53,276 bases of DNA from Lingula anatina. Its lineage: Eukaryota > Brachiopoda > Lingulata > Lingulida > Lingulidae. Under the pieces are notes generated by a model, which saw nothing but the letters and a program-made list of their open reading frames with translations, was not told the origin of the DNA and made no database searches. The position numbers and the translations under genes are program-made. The DNA is taken from assembly GCF_001039355.2 (NCBI RefSeq), contig NW_019773726.1, positions 2,590-55,865 on the forward strand, in the 5' to 3' direction. Each line of letters opens with the position of its first letter. The first letter of the stretch is position 1. Positions 37,201 through 50,620 of the stretch are shown in pieces.

Positions 37201-38510
37201 CAAAAACAAGCACGGAAATAGGACTGTTATGGAAAGGAAAGTAAGAGCCAAAGGTTGGAAAAGGTGGAGATTTATTCCATGTCCTTGTCCCTCAATGAGG
37301 AAACAACAATATTTGCCTGTTGTTTCTGTGAGATCATTTCTTTGGTGTTGAATCAACTTCTTGAAGGAGGGAGCAAAGATCAGACTTCTGGTTTTGATAT
37401 GGCATGACGCACAAACAAGAAAATGGAAAATATATGAGGAAAGAGAGCTGTTCGAGGGGAAAAACTGTTTGGTTTTCATGAGTTTATGCTTGTTTATCAG
37501 ATTAAGGCACTGAACATGAGTTTGACACCAGTATTATGGAGACAAAATAGCAGATAAAAAATAAAAGCAACACTAATTTTTTCACACCACATGTTGAGAG
37601 GGAAAGTGAACTTATTGATCAAAGAAAATATTTCACCAAGAAAGCAATCATCAATCTTGATAGAAATATTCCTCAGAAACCTCACAGCAAGCAGCTCTGC
37701 AGGAGCGATTTCAGAAACCAATAGATTAAAGTACAGATCCAGTATGGCCTGCAATAAGAAATGTTGGATCAGTAAGCAATAACATGGAATGTCATCTTCA
37801 CATTTGGTTTGAAGAGTGCATAAGGCATTTAACTAGGCACATAAACTAGAATATGTGTGTTCTTGTCGTAGCATGTATGCACACACATACTTTAAATGCC
37901 CACGAGCATTAGTGCCTGCATATGCATGCGCAAAAATACACACACATACACTTGTTTGGTAAAATGTCAGTTTACATTACTCCACTGATACCATATACTG
38001 TAATGAAGCAGTCAACAAGGATTTGGCCCCAAGAAGCCAAGAACATTGGAAATGTGGATTTAAACTTAACATTTCATCAAACATCACCCAACTACCTAGA
38101 GGTTGGATACGCAGCAAGAGCACTGGCCTCCAGAATAAGAAAATGATTGATTTTCCTCCCTGCCTTATTAAAAGGCTGTGGATGGTCATGCATATCCAGT
38201 ATCCAGGGCATGGTAGTTTTAGCTGTGCTGTTACACTGAGGCCCTAGAGAGGATATAAAATGCCACCCCTACTCTTATACCTGAGTAGGGCCATGAAGTT
38301 AAACAATTGGTGAAACGTGAAAATATTGCAGGTTTGAAGAGTAAAATGTTTAAAGTTTGGGGAAAGCTAAGTTAGAACCCTAAAAGAGATAAAGTGGTGA
38401 TTTTCAGTAAAATTCATCAGAACGTCTGCTGTTTTCAGTACAGTAAGGAGAATCTTTGAAGTGTGAACGGACGCACATGGATGATGCTGGGGGAAGGGTC
38501 TGCTCAATAG

Positions 38511-38678
38511 ATCTTTAAGACCCCGCTGACAACTTCTGGGAAGATCAACAAGAGGCGGCCCAGCCTGCACCTGAGCACTGATGATTTGACCAATATTCTT
38601 GCCTATTTGACCAACCGCCTGCATCACACCAGCTTGTTGGTACCTCTGGATCATAACAACTGCAGAGAATCGCAATAA
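38511..38678 (+). pseudogene. Protein-like open stretch of unknown origin
   Basis: A 55-codon stretch between stops, GC-richer than its surroundings, reading ...SGKINKRRPSLHLSTDDL then TNILAYLTNRLHHTSLLVPL. It has no start codon and no clear splice sites. The opposite strand is also open for about 100 codons (38367-38681). It may be a fragment of a decayed element or exon, or simply chance. I recognise no family. Confidence 0.25.
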
Positions 38679-39096
38679 CAACTGGATGGGAGGGAGAGAA
38701 AGGTCTGGTGATGCAGCACAGAGGATGTAGTTTCCTTGTAGAACTCTAGTGTGTGGAGGATCTTATAGTAACAACTGCTGTGTGGTAGGCAGACCAGTGT
38801 TGTATAGTGCACTACAGTATATATATAGGAGAATTCCTGGTGGAACTGGAGTTGGGAGACTGAAAAAGAATATTTACGAGAATTGTGGCAAGTTGTGGGT
38901 ATATTGTAGATGTAAAGATGTACATCGTGGATGCCTGATTTTTTGTAGTTATTTTCAGTTGTTCTCCTAATGACATTATGAGATAGTTGTATATAGAGAA
39001 GATAGTTTCTTACGGAATGATACAGTTAAGAAAGATGTTAATAAGTAAATCAACAGAGGCTTTGTACACAGCTGAGGAAATATTCAAGTTTAGGTT

Positions 39097-39560
39097 TTTT
39101 TTTTTTTTTGGGGGGGGGGGGGNGACATTTTTTACGCCTCAGAAGAGTCTGAAATTGATGTCTTTGAAGTTGATGGAGCTGAAAGTGATGACTGTGGAAA
39201 ATGAAGACATTTTTGATACAAATGACAACTTAACTGTGCTGAAGCTGAAACTAATGACAGCTTATCTGATCCAGAACTGCAATTGAGGAGGACTTTTCAT
39301 TTATATGCAAGTTGGAATTGGAAGTTTTCAATTACAATCTGAGGACGAGGAGTACGGAATCCGAGGATAATATTTCAAGGGATGAAAGTAAGGGAAGGAA
39401 TTTGAGGAACAGAACCTAGGGATAAAACTGTGGAATAGGCTCTGAGGATAAAACTGAGGGAAAGGATATGAGGATAGGATTGAGAAAGAAAATCTGGAGA
39501 AAAAAAGGAGAAATGAAATCTGAAAATCTAAAACTGAGATATAGAACCTGATGATGAAAC
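39097..39560. repeat. Poly-T/poly-G join and GA-rich degenerate repeat
   Basis: A T-run then a G-run ends at a single N (39123), marking a join. After it come loosely repeated words on the + strand: gaagttgatg, gagctgaaagtgatgac, gctgaaactaatgac, then gaggataaaactgaggg and variants to about 39560. No single period fits; it is a purine-rich cryptically simple sequence. Confidence 0.6.
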
Positions 39561-41210
39561 GGTGACAGTTTCTCAAATGAAACTTGCTTTTGATCCTTTT
39601 GGAGTGACTGTAATGGCTCCTTATACATTGGTTTTAAAAGAGCCTCTGTAAAAGAAAAAAAAAGATACAAGGTAACAGAATATAGAATATGGACATTTCT
39701 GTAAATCTTAGTCCTAGTCAAAAAGGACTTTGTTAACATGGACAACAACCTGGAATGTTTAATTGACATTTGGTTGCCTTTTCTGCATCAGTTCTGATGT
39801 TCATGGTCCACTAGATCAGCCACTGGAGTGAGTGTCCACTGATTTAGGTGACCATTGGTTATCATCAAAGTTGCCAATATTTTAAGGGATTTTAATCCAG
39901 AAACTGCCCTGCAGCACAAATATTTGGATGGAGGTTGTCATTAATTCTTAAGTGAGTTATTTAAGGCGCACGCCAGCCCCAGCCCAGTGTCTCGTCTGTG
40001 TATTGGATATTTTAAGAAATCAGCTGGAATTAAACAGGGAGATTTAGTGCTGTTGATGCGTTGGACAGGGATGTAGCCATGGTAGTATGGCGATAGGGCT
40101 GGGAGTAGAGATTTAACATAGCAAGAAGACAAAACTCAGGGTAACAGATGAAATGAATTGTCAGATCATGGAAGGTCATTTATTTTAGCATTAGAAAAAC
40201 AAGATAGGTTTGATTACCCATTTATTTATCGTCTTTTTCATGTTTTATTAACAAGACACGTCTATGAAAATTGTTGTTTATAAAATGTCAGTTTGGTAAG
40301 AGGTCACGGGGATGTGTACTTATTGTGGGCCACAGATTGAATTAGAGAACGAAGTAATGGGTGTGCTGAGATTTTTTTCCTGCAAGGTAGACTTGTAAAA
40401 TAGACAGATTTTCTATAACGACAAGGTTAAATGTGTGGTTTTCTCCTGTGTGGCAAGGTCTTAGAGTGAAAGTGATCTCAAAGTTTCTAGGTTGTTGGGG
40501 TTTCAAATATGTAAAACACGGGAGTTGTTTCAGTGATAAAAATACCACAGCCTTGGAGAAGAGGTTGAATGTCAGAAATCTAACAAGTACTTGAAAGCTA
40601 CCACAAGTTTTGGAATCCGTTGAATCCCAAGAATACAAGGCTATCATTTTGATTTTAAGAATCTTCTATGTGAAGTGTGTATTTTCTTTTATTCACCTGC
40701 TTTGAGAACCTTGCAAGAGGAGGCAGGTGGAAAATCGTACTTTTAGGTGCTATCTAAGATTTCTGTCACTACTGCTTGAGGCGTCATTTAATTGTGAAAT
40801 GAACCAATTAAGTATCAGTGTATACTGTAATTAATTCAAGTGAAGTTGTCATTCTATTGATCTGCCATTTATAATTAAGTGTTGTTGTTTTATAGAGGAA
40901 TTATGGATGGTTATTGCAGAAACATGAATACTGATTGAGAGTTTTGTGGTTTCACTTTGCGTGGAATTCATAATTATGCCATTTCTGAAAAATCTCTTGG
41001 GTTTTACAGATTTGAGGTCTGTGAGGGATTCTGGGAAATTAATTTGGACAGAAAGTAGATTAAGCATAAGGATTGTCCAGTCATTTAGAAACTGACAAAA
41101 GTTGGATGCTAACATACACTGAAACAGGGTGAAACCTTTTTTGGTGAGAGATCAAAACAATTTTCAAATTTAAGTGAATTACAGCACGTGTTACCCTGTG
41201 AAAAAGCCCT

Positions 41211-41321
41211 ACAAAAAAAAATTTTTTTTTTAAATGGGAGCTCATGAAGTAAAATATAAATGCACTTNAAAAATTTTTTTTTTTTTAATGGGAGCTCATG
41301 AAGTAAAATATAAATGCACTT
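41211..41321. repeat. Duplicated ~55-bp contig end around a single N (41268)
   Basis: An A-run and T-run followed by aatgggagctcatgaagtaa and aatataaatgcactt occur on both sides of the lone N. Overlapping contig ends joined without merging is the likeliest cause. Confidence 0.9.
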
Positions 41322-44300
41322 GGCAAAAACTGGCTGACAGATTTAACAATTTTGTGATGCAATAGCCAAGCCTACTCCAAAAGGAGACAGCACAGTTTTT
41401 GTGATTTATTTCTAAGACATCACAGGCCATTGACGCCAGTACGCGTAGCATGTCATGATGTTATCTACAGAGAGATCTTATCGCAAGAAAAGCGGGCAAA
41501 TGATTTTCCTAAAGACCCCAGAGAAGTCATCAGGCTGGCCTTGCATAAGCTAGCATTAAATCAATAGAGACTTCATCAGACAAGATGCAGGAATTGTTGG
41601 TACTTGCTGCTGAGAAAACAATCCCAGGTTATAGTTGCGTAATCCAGAATATTTGGATGTTGCAATAACTTGTGTAATGGTCAGATGTTATGAGGCTGAG
41701 GTTGTGTGATTCAAAATCCACTTCCCTCTATTTCCTTTTCTTCAGTAGCAAGAGGTTTTTGGGCAAAACGTTTTTAACACTTCTTTACCCAACTGACAGA
41801 AAAAAGTTTTAAAATGAGAATTTTGCTTGCCTCCTTATAAAACTCTTAAAGCAATTTAGTGGGACTGCAAGTCACTAAAAGTTTCAGGAGAAATGTTACG
41901 GAAGAAAAATACTGGCATGTTTCTCATGTGGTCCTTTTTACAAGTAAGACTGAAATGTATTACAGATATAACCTGCTGAAACTGTACAAGTACGGCATTC
42001 TAAAGAAAAGATGGAATGGAAACTAAAATTTAAAAGTTATCGTGAAATTGATCACCTGCAGGTGAATCTACAAGCCTCCTAAATGAAGTCATTGAGCAAA
42101 ATTCAGTGGTTACTGGCACTTGCTGGTGGAGAAAAATATACCAAGATAACAGTTATGTAATGAATAATATACATTTATTATGCAAGGAATGATATACTGG
42201 TATAATGTTGTCACTACAAGGTTAACAACTAGCTGAGAAGCAAAAACGAGATGTAATCTGTTCTCAAATTACCATAGCAAAATGTGTTTCTTAGTAGAAA
42301 TAAGGCACGTTATGTGTGAAAGTCAGTTACAGACAGAGGATGGGAGGTACCCAGTCAATGCTTCACTATAATAAACTGTAATAAACTTAGCCAAGGTTCA
42401 AAATCTGTACCATTTATCAGATGGAACACTTGATTTTTTTAGTCTTTAAAAGGTGCTTCACCTAAACATTATGACAGAGAGGAGAAGTCAACGGGTGCAG
42501 TGGAGAGATATCATCAGAGGGTACCTTTCAGGTTGACAAATATAGAATATGTGTATTATTATGTTTTCAAGAGAAAAGTGGATCAGTTATTCAAACTTTT
42601 TTTTTTAAGTTAAATTATAATGGGTAAAAATCATAACACAAAGAGACAAAGGGATACTTTTTTTTGTACAAAAAAAGAGTTGATACGGCAAGTGTAATTA
42701 AATTTTTGTTTTGAAATATTAAGGGTTTTTGCAACCTATTATTCTGGTTAGTGAAGTCGTAGTTACCTATGAAATAGAGTGCATTTTGGTTATATTATAA
42801 CTTTTAGTATTTTACATTGGAGCACATATTATTGGAGATGCACTTGAGAGGTTGCAGAACTTTTTTTAGCATTTTCAATCTTTTTTTTTTCACATTACTG
42901 ATTGCAGCATTTGAAGAGGTATCGTAACAATGCAAAGAGCATACTTCGTTAACTATTGCTAGCTGACAAAAAATGGAATTGAAAATACTGTCCCAGCATG
43001 GGTCTTGAAAAGGGCATCTAAGTGTTGTAATTGATATACACAGTGCATTGTTGGAGTATAAAACCAATCTGCTGAAGAAAAGAAGGAAAAATGGGTGGCA
43101 GGGATCATGATGCAACATTTAATTAAGTGAATAAATAAATTAATGAATAAGGCAGAAGGGAAATTGATTTCAAAATGTGCCACTGCAGAACATCACTAAG
43201 AGTACGAACCAATCCTGAAATACTCACGTCAGCTCTTTAAGATCATAAAAATGGATTGTGATTCAAATAACGTGATGTAAAATTGACGTCTTTCATAATG
43301 AGTAAAGAACATTCTCTAGGAAAGAAAAAAACAGCTTAGCAAAGACTCGGGTTACCTCATCTGGTGTTGTTAAAAATAAATGCCTGAAGACAATGACCCG
43401 TTAGGTTGAACGTAGAAAAGCGCGCAGAGAGAAAAAATGGCAACTTTTGCTCCAGTAAGGTGAGGTCGCAGCCAGAGAAACAATATCTGTAGATAAGCAG
43501 ACATCATGCTGTTCCATTAGGGGAGAGAAATGTGTTTTTTGACAGTGGGCCGGCTTCTGCTCTGATTGTGACGCAACTCTGCAAGCTGCAGTTATTTCCT
43601 TGGCTGTGTTAACGGGAAGGTTTTTTTATGGAAGTTAAGCTACAGTTATGAATCCATGATTACGATAAGAGAAGTTTTGGGACTTAACAGAAAGGCTTGA
43701 GAGAGAAGTGAAAGAAAGAGGAAGAAAAAAAAAGACACAGCCGTGTTCACACAGGTTTGATTGTTTTAGGTTTAAAACGTGCCATGCTACCAAAGCTAAT
43801 TACCTTGGACATGATCGTCAACAGTGAAGAGGGGGCCTCTGTTTGCATGTCCTTATATTAATTGTTTCTGTACTAATTTTGGATTGGAAACATATTGACT
43901 TCTAAAATCCCTTCTGATGGTTGTAGAGACCTCCCAAAGTAAGCTAAGGTTATTCTGGATAGGTTATACTGCCATAGACTTGATGTTAGCAAGGTTGATA
44001 TATGTTTTAGTTGTAGTTTTGTTGTAGTCTTACCGAACTCGGACAGTTTGTAGTTCTAGTTAAAAGTTCTCCAAAGCAAAACCAACACAGAAAGTATGTT
44101 TTTGATATGTGCATTAATAACATGTTGCTAGTTATCTGGACAAAAGCACATCTTGAACCAACAGACTGGCTTCTAGCTGTATCTTCTAAGAAAATGTGCA
44201 ACCCTGAAATACAACACAGTCTGGATCAGGTGTCCTCATAAAACACCAGTACAAAGGATACTTCAAGAAAATTTAAATCTTTGTAATAAGTTGTTGATAA

Positions 44301-44511
44301 ATGACTTGTAGACTGTAAGTTTTGCTTTTAGAGTTCATTCTGTGTTTGTGGATTTCATTCTGAGACTGTTTGTGAGGATTGCGTGCTTGATGTGTTTAGA
44401 ACGTAGCAAGAAGTGTTATTTAACAGTGTTAGAGAACCATAGAGTGTCAACACCCAGTTGTGATCAGGAGATAAATGAACATCACATCTAAACTGGGGCT
44501 GGCGTAGTTTA

Positions 44512-44727
44512 AGACCCCATTTCCAAAGATTAGATCGATCTACTTTAGATCGACCTAACTCCCTGGGGGTTCACGCTAAATAGCTGTCAGCTGAGCAGAC
44601 ACGAAAGTTAATTACCCCCTTACAGCTTGTAGTAGGCGGGACAGACATTTAAGCGGGGTTATCTGACAGTAATCTAGTGAGACTCCCCGCGGGGATAGAT
44701 CGATCTAAAAGCTCTGGAAATACAGCC
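44512..44727. mobile_element. MITE copy 2, PIF/Harbinger-like, 216 bp
   Basis: Same element and orientation as 1053-1266, with roughly 85-90 percent visual identity. Shared internal words include gacctaactccctgggggtt and acacgaaagttaatta. TIRs carry TTAGATCGATC. Flanks are TTA (44509-44511) and TAA (44728-44730), so the target duplication is imperfect here. Length and ends agree with copy 1. Confidence 0.78.
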
Positions 44728-45189
44728 TAAGAAGTGCACACCTGCTCGTAATATAGTTGTGGCATGATGAAACAAGGTTTTCTTGGTGGTAAATATTTTT
44801 ATATAAATTTGAAAAATGTGTGTAGTATCTGTGTTTGTGTCTTTCCCTCTTATTTATTTTATTATTTATCAACATGCGCATATAGACTGGCACATATTTA
44901 ATGCTAACTCGATACTCATAAATGCTTGAATTTAAAGAAAGTTACGTCATTCCATATGTACATGTGGTAGTACAATAGTCAAAGGTGTTTAAGTCTTAAG
45001 TTGTACACTCTTGTAGTGTTCTATTGTCTTGAACCGTGACATTTTAATGCATCTGGATAAAAAACAAGGGTAAATTATGTCATGTACAAAGTGTAGAACA
45101 ACCCGCTTATGTGATAAATGAATAGTAATAGCAGTTATATCATGTAGAAGGGATAATAAACAGGGGGTGACATGCAAGAGAAATAAGAA

Positions 45190-45800
45190 AACATGTAAAA
45201 CAAATGGACAAGGACAAACACCAGTGAGGGAGTCTTCACTGTTAGGGCATTGGAATGCCACAAGGGTTTAATGAACAAGGAGACTTGTCTGTCTAACGTC
45301 TGTGGAATCTGGAATAGTGACACTAACTTCACCAGGCAAAGGAAGTCATCACTCATGTCAGTACCTCTGGCAGGTAGAGAATCAGCATGTCAACAAGAGG
45401 ACAGAGCCTTGTAGCATAGACAGTTGTCATGGCAACGGGGATAAAGGTACAGAGCACCTGGACAGGATGACACCCCGTATGTAGAGGTTAAGTTTGGCGT
45501 TTAGTCATTCAGACTGTTAAATCATGGCTGATGCTGGATACGCTGTGCTTTTTTTTGGTAGGTAGAATGGTTATCATGTGAGCAGGAAGACATAAGGGCC
45601 TTATAACATGAATACTGTGTGACGGTGAACTTTTCTGAAACAGCTGAGCAGGATGACACCCTGCGTGCTAAAGGGTAAGGTGGATGTCATAGTTACCTGT
45701 GAAAAAGAGTGTGTTTTGATGGCGGGTGGCACATGATTGGAGCTCTACTGTCAGGAAGGAACCAGCATGTCACCAGTAAGACCAACTGCTTTATAATATG
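45190..45800. repeat. Degenerate ~190-bp tandem repeat, three or more units
   Basis: The phrase atcagcatgtcaacaag recurs as ttatcatgtgagcagg and ccagcatgtcaccag, with the shared atgt at 45387, 45576 and 45766 (spacings 189 and 190). A second phrase, caggatgacaccc, recurs at about 45464 and 45649. The phrase gccttgtagcata / gccttataacatg / tgctttataatatg follows in register. Old, diverged units; limits uncertain. Confidence 0.7.
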
Positions 45801-47972
45801 GATGTTTTATTACTTCAACTGTGAAGAGCATCAAGACAAGTTTAATTCTAATGTCAAAATTTCATACTTTATCTCTCCCCCTTGAAAATCCGAATACAGA
45901 TTGATGGCTTTTGGCATAGGATAGCAGCTTTCCCTGAAGAATAAAAGTCAGCAAAGCCATCCTACATTATAAGCATATACAGTTTAATGTTTTGACTTTA
46001 TGAAACACCTGGGTGGGATTTGCACCCTGCGGATTGATGGATTTGATGCTCCGGTATCTCTGATATGTAGTTTACAAGAATATGGCTCAAAACCCATAGA
46101 ACTTGAACCATGATTTGAATGGTTAGTCATGTAAAGACTGATGGATTTTTTCCTTTGGAGACCAGAGAGACCCCACCACACTTTAGACATCAAAACTGGA
46201 CAACATGAAGGGAAACACCGGTCTCTTTTCCATGATTGTGAATGCCCCAATGAAGATGTGGCCTGTATCACTTGGCTGGCATTCTGCAATTCAGAACTTG
46301 CCTTCAGAGCTTGCAGTATAACAGCTGATGGGGCATTTGTTTCTCATACAGCACCTTGTACTGGCTGAATGAGGTATACCAGCAAAATCAGAACCAACTG
46401 ACAGTTTCTGCTGGGTTTGGTTTTGTGTGTAAAGCACCTGCTGGCACTGGATGTTGGTGATGACAAATTATGACAGATACAGCCATTCTATAAAAATGTT
46501 GGTCAAAATTCATATTTCTGGAAGGGTACTTTTGGTCTCAAAATCTCCAATGAATTTATTGCTGTTGTTATTGTTTTAATTTCATTGTGTTTTATTAATT
46601 AAGGGAGGGGGAACCATTTTATTTATCTCATCTTCTAATGATCAAACCTCAGTTTAGAACTAGCGTTGTTATTAGTAGGTTGATATTGCATGCTAATGCA
46701 AGATGGGGAGTCTGCTTGTGGGAATTTTTTCTTTCAAGAGTTACAAATTGCTCCTCTTATTTATCACTTAATTCATTTCCCTCCCTTCTTACTACACTGG
46801 TCTCTTACATCAGCGGATGACACAATGTCAAAAACCCTTACGGGTCACCTATGTTGATGTCAGCAGGCTTACAGGTCTCTCCATGAGATCCACTGTGCTG
46901 CTTGTTTGTTGTGGCTAAGTACTAATTCAAAGCCACAGAAAAACGCCAGCTCTGGGCTTGCTGTTCCTTAAGCTGTACCACTTGGAAAAGCAGTTGTTAC
47001 TGAAGCGAGACAGCACTGGAGATATCTGGAAATTACCATCAACTGCTGGATCATATAAACAGGGTTCTTTCTCTTAGTAGGGATAGTAGGGCTAATTGGG
47101 CCAGTAAAAGAAGGGGGAGAATGGTCAACCCAAAGGAGAGGAAAAAGCAACAGTTCTTGGAAAAGTGAGACAAACTGCTTTGAAGTATAACCTGTGAAAG
47201 AAAAGGAGATCTGTTTATTAGCAATACTGAATTTTCTGGTGTTTGCCATGAGAGTGGAAAGTTGATATGTAATTGTATGGGAAATCTGGATCATGCGAAC
47301 AACTTTGACATATCATTGGATGTATGATCTTAAGGTATTATTTGGCCAAGTCGGTAAGGAAATTAGGGATATACTGGGATAATCAGGATATCCTACACCT
47401 TCATGGCAGGAGAGTTTGTGGCAGAATTTATGGTCAGTCTGCAATAGAAGAACTGACTGAAAAGCAAGTAGGGAAAGAAATAGAATTGCATTTACAAATA
47501 CAGGATATATTGATGAAATTGTGTGTTGGAGGGGGGATGGATGAGAAAGGTAGAGAGAGAGTTGTTGTCAAGCTGTATATTAACTTGGTACACATTTAGC
47601 AAAGCATTCTTACAACAATGGTTAGTTTTAAGACTTAGTATAAGAGTGACTGTTTGACTCCACCCACCTGCAGTCAAATTTCCCACTCTCTTTCCCTAGT
47701 CTTAAACCATTTTAAGTTAACCCGTTGCTGAATGGGGCCTAAGACATCAGATTTTCAGTAATAAGCACTACTTTGTGAGAAAGGGTAGAAAGTAGCTTTG
47801 ACACTTCTGATCAATTTCCCATTATCCAGTGAAAGCGAATTGATCCATCAAGCAGCCTCAGAGGGGACCAGAGAGCTAAATACTAGCAACCTGGGGATTG
47901 TGAGATTAGCCAGTGGTTTTCAGTTTATACTGTATTTTCAAGGAAATTTAAGATGGAGGAGAATTTATAGCT

Positions 47973-48531
47973 TAATACCCCGTTCACACTACGCTCAGTT
48001 ATCCGGATAAATTGCGAATTAGGTCACAATTCGAATAAATGCAGTAGTGTGAACGCAAGAGGATTTTTGTAATGCGCATTTTCAAAATCCTGCAAGCGAG
48101 GTGGATTTCTAAGCGCGATCCGGATAACTTACCGGAATCGACACCTGTACAGATCTAACTGCACATGCGTGCAGATAAGTGCGGGTATCTATGAACGCTT
48201 GTTTATTACTTTAGCGATTGCACCAAACGTATTTGGAGGTCACCACTCACTACAACATGAGGAAACAAACTTATTTTGCCATCTTATACTTCTCAAGAAT
48301 GCTGGAATGTCTTTAGAGTTGCATTTGTCGTCACAAATTGTTGTTGGTATTTTAAGATTTTCTGTGCGGCGCATGCGCGAGTGTTCAAAACAGGAAGTTA
48401 AACCTGAAATTTTCAACGTGGGATTCGGATTCGCTTAGCGTGTGTGAACGCAATACCGAATCGGATTCCTAACGAAAAATTCGGATTATAGAAATGCGCA
48501 TTTTTGCAACTGTAGTGTGAATGGGGTATTA
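47973..48531. mobile_element. 559-bp TIR element, non-autonomous DNA transposon
   Basis: The left end TAATACCCCGTTCACACTAC is mirrored at the right end by GTAGTGTGAATGGGGTATTA. Internal sub-repeats (ggattc, aattcggat, gcgcat) occur in both orientations. Flanking bases allow a TA duplication, or a degraded TTAA (TTAA left, TTAG right), so superfamily (Tc1-like, ISL2EU, Kolobok or other) is open. The 89-codon frame inside (48169-48438) has no transposase features. Confidence 0.8.
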
Positions 48532-50340
48532 GACTGTATTAAAAATTTGAAAAGTGGCAAAAATTACTTTTTAAGAAAGGGTATAAGATTCAACATTATG
48601 AAGTGAAGTCATTTGAGTTAATGTTTAATAAGTGTCATTGTTCTTGAAACCACAGGGTTCAACATTTACATAGATGACTTACATGCAATGATTCTTTCAG
48701 ATTAAGTACAGTACTAATCCTTCTCAGTAATGTTAAGTTAGGCGCTTATTACTGTGTGTGCCACACCAGAAGGTGCTGGAGATAGATATCTGTCAGTTTG
48801 CATCAATTTCTGTAACGTATCAGTGCACTTCAAGGTCAGGCGGGAAGTTGTAGGTTTCTTAAAGGAAATTGGGGAATTTGTAGTACCATCAGTGTTGATT
48901 TATTAGTCAAGTAGAGATGTATTTATTTTAGAAAAATATTTAGATTTGATATGATTTTATGCATAGTTTATTTTAATTTTTTTAAAGGTTAATATTTTTG
49001 TTTAATTTGGCAAGTTGTTCCCCTTTAGAATCTTGTTGACTAAGATTACTTTAAACATAATAGTTTTAATACACGCCATGAACTAGCTCTAATATGATTT
49101 TAGATAAAAATATATTTGTAAGGGGGACTGATGGTGCAAAACTTTATTAAACCTTAGTGTGTGTTTCTGTTATCATAGGAATGTGTTAGAGGCACCTGGG
49201 CTTCTGTATATCACCTAGGCAGGTGTCAGAAGATACACCAATATAGATTGGTTCTACCCAATTATCAATTCTTCCATTAGACAAATTGTTCCTGTAAATG
49301 TCAGAGATTCTTCAATATTCTACTGTTACGCATCAACAAGTTGCAGAATCATTTTTGGGGGTTGGACTTTTCTGCTGTTATCACTTTTATCTGAAAATTA
49401 CTGAAGTTATTAAGGTGCCTTGACAAATGTAAATTTTGGGTGATGTTGAGAACAGAAATACACATAAAAAATGTATGTACATTTCAGCGCACATTTCTCA
49501 GACTTGTTAATTTCAAGATCAATTTCAGCTGTAAAGGGAACCTGCTGAGAGACACAGACAGAGGTCAGAGGTCAAACTATTTGTGCAAACTGATAAGTGT
49601 AAGGAAAATATGTAGCAGATAAAAAAAGGCGCATTTCAGGACAGGTGAAAATATAAACATATCCAGCCTGCACAGTGGTGGTTTTATTGGACATGCACCT
49701 CCACTGCCGTTAGGTGGGCCTAGTTCATCATTTAGACCAGGTCATCAAATACCTGACTTTACAGTGCAACAAGGAATATATGTAGTTGGGCATTGTAGAC
49801 TCTCATTTGATACATATGAGAGCAAAAACCGTGAATTTTTGCCTATTTTTGTGTTGGATGGACACTGCTATGCATGGGAGACTTCTGTATGACTTGGGAA
49901 CTAGAAAGTACAACTCTGGAACCTTCAGAGTTGGCTCTGGATACTAACATTTTACCCCAACAGACCTAGTCAGGATCTTAAAGGAAGAGTAACACAGACA
50001 ATTTGGTTGAGTTTGAAATTTACTGCTGTTATTAGGAGTACCACACCCCGTCTCTGAGCTGTTATATAGGACTGGCCAGAATTCCACTCTGCTACCATTC
50101 TAGCTAGAAACCTGCCGAGGCTGGAATTTACCCTTGGTTTTAAGTGGTGTAACACTGCCAAATTTTAGAGCTGCCAACTCCTGGAGAGAGAGAGCCAAAA
50201 CCAAGAGAGAAGGAGGAAGGGAGACTAATGTCTTGATAAGATCACTGTTTATTGTGGAAATGTGTGAATGCCAAAGATGAACGGGGAAAAACTGGTCCAG
50301 ACTTTTTGATTTTTCATGCGTCTGTTACACAAGGATTGAA

Positions 50341-50354
50341 ATATATATATTATA
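50341..50354 (+). promoter_or_regulatory. TATA-like run upstream of the novel exon
   Basis: atatatatattata lies about 270 bp before the ATG at 50621. It would suit a promoter for an internal first exon, but such AT runs are common in this window. Confidence 0.25.
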
Positions 50355-50620
50355 GGTGCTATTTGTGAGGTCTCTATGTTGCATTCACAGTGGATTATGG
50401 GGAGCATTCTTTGTGATTCATTTAGGAAGGTTGTGACAACCATATTTTGAAGATTCTGAGTAATTCTGATGGAAAAATAACTTCAAATTTTACACGAATA
50501 GAAGACCAAGGAACATATGGAGTAACAAATATAGTTGACATGATAAGAAAGGTATATTCATAAACAGAGTATGTATAACTTTGCACTGATGGTGTTTTGA
50601 GGTTTAAAAAACTGCACACC

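Larger units (their letters stand above)
34241..50620 (+). other. Dvl intron (to at least 53276), part before the novel exon
   Basis: Sixteen kilobases without a recognisable Dvl exon. They contain a protein-like GC-richer island (38511-38678), a GA-rich degenerate repeat (39097-39560), a duplicated join (41211-41321), a MITE copy (44512-44727), a ~190-bp degenerate tandem array (45190-45800) and a TIR element (47973-48531). I searched by eye for the SSITDSTMS and PDZ carboxylate-loop coding sequence and found none. Confidence 0.7.

Noticed and set aside
48169-48438. 89-codon frame inside the 559-bp TIR element
   Set aside because: No transposase motif, and the element is far too short to encode one.
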